This document shows, piece after piece, positions 52,807 through 57,270 of a stretch of DNA of 57,270 nucleotides (position 1 is its first letter; each line of letters starts with the position of its first letter). The stretch spans positions 1 through 57,270 of the forward strand of contig CANQXF010000015.1 of NCBI GenBank assembly GCA_947627695.1. Direction: 5' to 3'. This stretch comes from an uncultured Ruminiclostridium sp. Its GTDB lineage: Bacteria > Bacillota > Clostridia > Oscillospirales > Ruminococcaceae. The position numbers and the translations under genes are program-made. A model generated the notes under the pieces. That model was not told the origin of the DNA, ran no database searches, and saw nothing but the letters and a program-made list of their open reading frames with translations.

Positions 52807-53069
52807 CAAAATACGAATAATAACGACGGTTTTTGCGCTGATTTTCCGATTATTTTAAAATTGCTGTCACAAATCTATCATAATCGGAGGCTATAATCAT
52901 AAATGTCAAGGGAAGTCTTGACAAGTGGTTAATGCTAAATTAATCATAATTTCCTCTCCCAACATTTTCATTATGATGTCATTTGATTTCGCACTTATTG
53001 TGCAAAAGCGTTCAGTTAAAGCAAAAGCTGCGACTGGACGATTTTTTTTACAAAACGGAGGAACTCACT
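52807..53069. other. Intergenic region upstream of the response regulator gene
   Basis: No gene. It holds a TATAAT box (52892-52897) without a -35, the inverted repeat GTCAAG/CTTGAC (52905-52910 with 52917-52922), and TTGACA (52918-52923) overlapping its right arm with a poor -10 (TAATCA, 17 bp on). The repeat may be an autoregulatory site for the response regulator. Confidence 0.35.
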
Positions 53070-53747
53070 ATGTACAAAATACTTATAGCGGACGATGAGC
53101 AGAAGATACGGGAAGTCCTGAGAGAATACGCCGAATATGAAGGACACACGGTAGTTGAGGCGGTAGACGGAATGCAGGCGGTGGAGCTTGCCAGGCAGGA
53201 GGATTTCGATATCATAATCCTTGACATAATGATGCCCCGTCTGGACGGATTTTCCGCCTGCAAGGAGATAAGAAAATTTAAGCAGACCCCCGTGCTTATG
53301 CTGTCTGCCAGGGGCGAGGAATACGACAAGCTGTTCGGCTTTGAGATAGGCGCGGACGACTATGTGGTAAAGCCCTTTTCCCCCAAGGAGGTCCTTGCCC
53401 GCATAAACGCCATAATCAAGAGAAACAAGACCTCCGACACCGCACAGGCAGAGATAGTCAGCTTTGAGGGACTGGAGATAAATTTCACTTCGCGTGACGT
53501 CAAGATAGACGGCGTAAAGGCAAATCTCACCCCCAAGGAATACGACCTTCTGTTTTATCTTGTGAGGAACAAAAACATAGCCCTTTCAAGAAACAAGCTG
53601 CTTGAAGAGGTATGGGGATACGACTTCTTCGGCGATGACAGAACGATAGATACTCACATAAAAATGCTGAGAAACAATCTGGGCGTTTACAGAAAATTTA
53701 TCGTTACCCTCAGGGGAATGGGCTATAAGTTTGAGGCCGAGGGCTGA
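53070..53747 (+). CDS. OmpR-family response regulator
   Basis: 225 residues. Receiver domain (1-120) with acidic pocket ADDE, phospho-acceptor Asp52 in ILDIMMP, Ser/Thr and Lys switch positions (LSARGE, VVKPF); winged-helix DNA-binding domain (about 130-223) with LTPKEYDLLFYL and RTIDTHIKMLRNNL as recognition elements. It controls transcription when phosphorylated by the downstream kinase. GGAGG precedes the ATG by about 8 bases; the frame open upstream is not used. The last base overlaps the kinase start. Confidence 0.93.
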   Translation: MYKILIADDEQKIREVLREYAEYEGHTVVEAVDGMQAVELARQEDFDIIILDIMMPRLDGFSACKEIRKFKQTPVLMLSARGEEYDKLFGFEIGADDYVVKPFSPKEVLARINAIIKRNKTSDTAQAEIVSFEGLEINFTSRDVKIDGVKANLTPKEYDLLFYLVRNKNIALSRNKLLEEVWGYDFFGDDRTIDTHIKMLRNNLGVYRKFIVTLRGMGYKFEAEG

Positions 53748-55213
53748 TGAAACAGTATTTCAAAAGCATACGCTTTCGTATCTGGATGTCATTCGTGCTG
53801 TTTTCATTAAGCACTACGCTGCTGATGTATTTTGCCCAGTCGGTTTTGACGCCTATTTTTTACGGCTACGTCAAGGCAAGCGAATGTACAAGCACTGCCG
53901 GCACGATAAAGGGGCTCCTTTCCGCCGAGGAGCTTGACCCGATAGAGCTTAACAGGGTCGCGGGAGAGCTTGCCGTCCGCAATCAGATAGACATAATCGT
54001 AAACTTTCCCAACACGGGCGTAAATCTTATAAAAAGCAAGGCGGGAAACGGCGACGTGCTCCAACGCTGGATAAGCGACAGCGTGCGTGCATCTATCGAC
54101 AGCGATCCCGACAACACCCTTATGGTAAGAGTGGAGGGCGACGCCAGCGGCGGCGCCGACGGTATGATACTTGCCACGAACGTCATCAGGGGAAATTCCG
54201 TCGCCGCATATATATTTATTTACAGCTACGTTGAGCCCATAGGCACTACCCTCAGCATAGCCAACTCCCTTTTGTTCATCTTTGCCAATATAATCCTGCT
54301 GGGAGCCTGTGTTATTTCTATAATGATATCCTCCCATATAGCCAACCCTCTGGTAAAGATAGCGAAAAACGCAGACAAGCTGATAACGGGCGAATTCAGT
54401 ATGAAGGTGCGCAGAAGCGAGTATGACGAGGTCGCCGTGCTGACAGAAAATCTGAACGCCGCCTCAGTTGAGATAGCCAAAACTGAAAACCTGCGCAAGG
54501 ACCTAATGGCTAACGTTTCTCACGACCTGAGAACGCCGCTTACAATGATAAAGGCGTATGCCGAGATGATAAGGGACCTTTCAGGCGATAATCCCGAAAA
54601 GCGTGAAAAGCATTTGCAGGTAATAATCGAGGAGACCGACCGCCTTACTCTGCTGGTAAGCGACATTCTCGACCTTTCCAAGCTGGAAAGCGGTGTGGTT
54701 CAGACGGAGCCTGTATATTTCGATTTCTCACAGCACCTGAAAGAGCTGGTGAACCGTTTCTCTCTCCTTGACGACGCCAAGGATTACCAGGTGATATCTC
54801 AGGTGGAGGACGGGATATTCATTTACGCCGACACCCAAAGGATAGAGCAGGTGGTGTACAACCTGATAAACAACGCCATAAACTATATGGGCGAGGATAT
54901 GAAGGTGACGGTACGGCTGTTCAGAAAAAGCCCCGATACCGCCCGCTTTGAGGTTGTAGACAGGGGTGTGGGTATCCCTCCCGAGCAGATACCGTACATC
55001 TGGGACAGATATTACAAGGTGGACCGTTCTGCAAATCACAAAAGGGCAGTGAAGGGAACAGGTCTTGGTCTTTCCATAGTAAAGGGCATACTGACAAAAC
55101 ACAACTTCACCTTCGGCTGCGACAGCAAGGTAGGCGAGGGCAGCTGCTTCTGGTTTGAATTTGCCATACCGAAGGATATTCCCGAGGAAGGACAGAACGC
55201 TCTCCCGCAATAA
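53747..55213 (+). CDS. Membrane sensor histidine kinase
   Basis: 488 residues. TM1 (about 11-33), an extracytoplasmic sensor of about 130 residues that includes the IVNFPNTGVNLI region, TM2 (about 170-193), HAMP (about 194-245), HisKA with His259 (NVSHDLRTPL), N-box (QVVYNLINNAINY), G1 (DRGVGIP), F-box (WDRYYKVD) and G2 (GTGLGLSI). It overlaps the regulator by one base, so they are a matched pair. The signal is unknown. Confidence 0.92.
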   Translation: MKQYFKSIRFRIWMSFVLFSLSTTLLMYFAQSVLTPIFYGYVKASECTSTAGTIKGLLSAEELDPIELNRVAGELAVRNQIDIIVNFPNTGVNLIKSKAGNGDVLQRWISDSVRASIDSDPDNTLMVRVEGDASGGADGMILATNVIRGNSVAAYIFIYSYVEPIGTTLSIANSLLFIFANIILLGACVISIMISSHIANPLVKIAKNADKLITGEFSMKVRRSEYDEVAVLTENLNAASVEIAKTENLRKDLMANVSHDLRTPLTMIKAYAEMIRDLSGDNPEKREKHLQVIIEETDRLTLLVSDILDLSKLESGVVQTEPVYFDFSQHLKELVNRFSLLDDAKDYQVISQVEDGIFIYADTQRIEQVVYNLINNAINYMGEDMKVTVRLFRKSPDTARFEVVDRGVGIPPEQIPYIWDRYYKVDRSANHKRAVKGTGLGLSIVKGILTKHNFTFGCDSKVGEGSCFWFEFAIPKDIPEEGQNALPQ

Positions 55214-55274
55214 AAATAATAGACAAATCCAAGCTCTTCGTTTTGAATATAGTTACAAAAAGACCGCCGCTTTA

Positions 55275-55303
55275 TTGACACATTGCAAAATAAATGTTAA
55301 ACT
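55275..55303 (+). promoter_or_regulatory. Promoter of the GGDEF-EAL gene
   Basis: TTGACA (55275-55280), 17 bp, TAAACT (55298-55303), 39 bases before the start codon. The same boxes and spacing as the orphan promoter at 7304. Confidence 0.7.
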
Positions 55304-55342
55304 AAAATACAGCGATACTTTTACTTATTTTGCGGGGTCAAT

Positions 55343-57067
55343 ATGTCAGATAAAAGCAAGGGCTTTTTCAAAGCCGAAAACGTACTTTTCGCAGCGGTCC
55401 AGGCGGCGTCGCTGCTGTTGCTTATACAATCGTTTTTCCCACAGTTCAGCAGCTGGGACGTGCTGATATACGCCGTATGCGAGATGCTGACGGCGTTATC
55501 CGCCGTTTCCGTGATACTGAAAAAGCGTGCGGGGCTTATTTTCTCCTGCCTGTTCAGCCTTGCCCGCATAGTGTCGGGCGTTGTGTGTATTGTGGGCGGG
55601 GATTTTCCTTTGGGAGTATTTATGATAGTTTCCGCCGTCGCCTCCGTGATAATATCCTTTATGATATTCGTCGGAACGGACAATGGCAATTCCGTTGAAA
55701 TATCCGAATTTATCGAGGAGACAGAAAACGAATCGGTGGAAGAGGCGACAACAGGTACGATAAACGTAAAAAAGCAGGAGCTTTACCTTCTTGCCTGCGT
55801 TGACGAGTTGACAGGACTTTTCAATCCCGCCAGACTTAAAGAGGACGCAGAACGGCTCATTCAGCAAAATACACCGTTTTCCATGATATACGTGGGTCTT
55901 GATAATTTCAATGTGATAAACGAGGCAAATGGTCACGAAGCGGGAGACAAAGTGCTTGCAGAAGCGGCACGGCGAATAAGCGGTGCCGCCGCCGATACCG
56001 ACGTTTGCGGCAGAGTGGGCGGCGACGAATTTCTGATAATCACCCGCCGTCACCTTTCAAAAGAGGAATGTGAGGTATTCTCACAACAGCTCAGCGACAG
56101 CCTTTGCGAATGTTTCCCTATGGAGGACGGAACGGACGTTTACCTCAGCGCCAGCTTCGGCATTGCCGTTTGCCCCGAGGACGGCGCAGATTACGCTGAG
56201 CTGTTCAAGAACGCAAATATCGCACTGTGCAGGGCGAAAGCGGACGGCAAACACAGATATATGCTTTTCGACCGCAATATGCAGACTGAGATAGAGTACC
56301 ACAGCAGAGTCGCAATGCTAATGCATACCGCCCTGGAAAAAGGGGAATTTTACCTTGTGTATCAGCCCCAGTTTTTCCCCGACAAGCGGCTGAGGGGCTT
56401 TGAAGCCCTTTTAAGGTGGAAGTCTGAGGAGCTTGGAAATGTCAGCCCCGTAGCGTTTATTCCCATAGCGGAAGAAACAGGCTTTATCGTCACTCTCGGC
56501 AAATGGATAATGGAAACTGCCTGTGCCAAGCTGAACGAGCTTACCAACCGTTACGGCAGGGAAATACTGATGTCGGTGAATATTTCCTCTATGCAGTTTA
56601 TGGAAAAGGATTTCGTCCAGAGCATAGTGGAGTCACTGGATAAGACGGGAGCAAACAGCGCCCAGCTTGAGCTTGAGATAACCGAATCCCTCCTGCTTTC
56701 TTCCGTGGAGAAAACGTCGGAGCTTCTCCGCCAGCTTAAGCGTATGAACATAAAAGTTGCGATAGACGATTTCGGAACGGGCTATTCCTCGCTGAATTAT
56801 CTCAGAGTCCTGCCGATAGACACGCTGAAAATAGACAAATCCTTTATCGACGCCCTTTCCGAGGGCAATAACGGTAAAAATATAGTAAGCACTATCATAA
56901 GGCTCGCACATATCCTGAATATGACGGTAACGGCGGAGGGCGTGGAGTACGACGAACAGCTGAACTACCTCAGCAGCAATTCCTGCGACTGCATACAAGG
57001 CTTTCTCTTCAGCAAGCCGCTTGTTGAACAGGACGTCGACGCCCTTATGGAAGCCTACGCCGAATGA
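55343..57067 (+). CDS. Membrane cyclic-di-GMP enzyme with GGDEF and EAL domains
   Basis: 574 residues. Four transmembrane helices (about 10-115), an acidic linker, a GGDEF domain with intact GGDEF (226-230), then an EAL domain with intact EALLRW (354-359), NISSMQF, LEITES, DDFGTGYSSL, KIDKSFI and AEGVE. Both active sites look complete, so it may make and degrade cyclic di-GMP, with the net direction set by the membrane input or by allostery. No RxxD inhibitory site is evident before the GGDEF motif. It has its own promoter and terminator behind the two-component genes. Confidence 0.92.
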   Translation: MSDKSKGFFKAENVLFAAVQAASLLLLIQSFFPQFSSWDVLIYAVCEMLTALSAVSVILKKRAGLIFSCLFSLARIVSGVVCIVGGDFPLGVFMIVSAVASVIISFMIFVGTDNGNSVEISEFIEETENESVEEATTGTINVKKQELYLLACVDELTGLFNPARLKEDAERLIQQNTPFSMIYVGLDNFNVINEANGHEAGDKVLAEAARRISGAAADTDVCGRVGGDEFLIITRRHLSKEECEVFSQQLSDSLCECFPMEDGTDVYLSASFGIAVCPEDGADYAELFKNANIALCRAKADGKHRYMLFDRNMQTEIEYHSRVAMLMHTALEKGEFYLVYQPQFFPDKRLRGFEALLRWKSEELGNVSPVAFIPIAEETGFIVTLGKWIMETACAKLNELTNRYGREILMSVNISSMQFMEKDFVQSIVESLDKTGANSAQLELEITESLLLSSVEKTSELLRQLKRMNIKVAIDDFGTGYSSLNYLRVLPIDTLKIDKSFIDALSEGNNGKNIVSTIIRLAHILNMTVTAEGVEYDEQLNYLSSNSCDCIQGFLFSKPLVEQDVDALMEAYAE

Positions 57068-57083
57068 ACCTTACAAAAACAAA

Positions 57084-57113
57084 ACACGCTCATCAAATGA
57101 GCGTGTTTTTTAT
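57084..57113 (+). terminator. Terminator of the GGDEF-EAL gene
   Basis: ACACGCTCAT/ATGAGCGTGT stem (57084-57093 with 57097-57106), 3-base loop, run of T. Confidence 0.88.
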
Positions 57114-57120
57114 TACCCCT

Positions 57121-57270
57121 CGGCAAAAATTTTCATACGCGGCATAAAACCGAACCTCCGCCGCAGGACGGCAAACCGCACAGCGGCAAGCTGTCAGGTT
57201 TTCAAGTCCGCTGACAAAAAAGGTGCTAAACCTTCGATTAAATTCCTATCCCGCAACCTTGAACCTTTTA
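57121..57270 (-). other. Structured-looking non-coding stretch at the window edge
   Basis: No convincing gene on either strand. The region is GC-rich with several complementary segments, for example CAGCGG (57181-57186) with CCGCTG (57208-57213) and, as an alternative, GTCAG (57193-57197) with CTGAC (57211-57215). It may be part of an RNA gene continuing beyond the window; I cannot name the class. Confidence 0.35.

Overview
The window looks like a chromosomal segment of a Gram-positive, low-to-mid GC member of the Clostridia, probably a Ruminococcus-like gut bacterium (Oscillospirales). The support is: AGGAGG-type ribosome binding sites, sigma-A promoters with 17-bp spacing, a monoderm cell-wall gene set (cwlD, VanY-type carboxypeptidase, mreBCD with PBP2), lipoproteins, a sortase-type surface protein and a carbohydrate catabolism operon. 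The organism name is inference; no rRNA gene is present.

Layout. (1) 1-6940: a zinc-ribbon mini-protein, a lipoprotein with a cysteine-rich tail, and an operon of GH2 beta-galactosidase-like enzyme, GPH sugar transporter and GH36 alpha-galactosidase. The transporter frame is broken by one in-frame TAA. (2) 6939-26334: two XRE repressor genes facing away from a gene for a 6126-residue surface protein, with inverted repeats and a structured leader between them. The protein has a signal peptide, an unusual N-terminal head, SdrD-like and SpaA-like domains, 31 tandem FctA/Spy0128-type isopeptide domains, a P/E/T/S-rich tail and a C-terminal wall anchor. It is the outstanding feature of the window. 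(3) 26450-31352: an SH3b lipoprotein, a three-gene minus-strand operon (flavin reductase, AlkZ-related protein, DUF362 protein) and several membrane or small proteins of unknown role. (4) 31428-36401: cwlD-radA, a VanY-type peptidase, mnmA with a small membrane protein, and an AT-rich cassette of tiny unknown genes. (5) 36531-44571: U32 peptidase-dut, mreBCD-PBP2 (cell elongation), mgsA and hisS. (6) 44619-50657: a GH94 disaccharide phosphorylase divergent from a GNAT gene, then thioesterase, esterase, membrane protein and lysA. (7) 50735-57113: two tRNA-Ser genes with duplicated terminators, a DUF896 gene coupled to a degenerate sensor protein with a histone-like tail, a complete two-component system, and a membrane GGDEF-EAL protein. 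The last 150 bases carry a structured-looking non-coding stretch cut by the window end.

How the parts fit. The glycoside hydrolases, transporter and GH94 phosphorylase point to use of plant or host oligosaccharides. The giant stalk protein would carry its head far from the wall, as expected of a gut adhesin, and its expression is probably controlled by the adjacent XRE protein and by its leader. No sortase or second pilin subunit is encoded nearby, so it is probably anchored by a housekeeping sortase encoded elsewhere.
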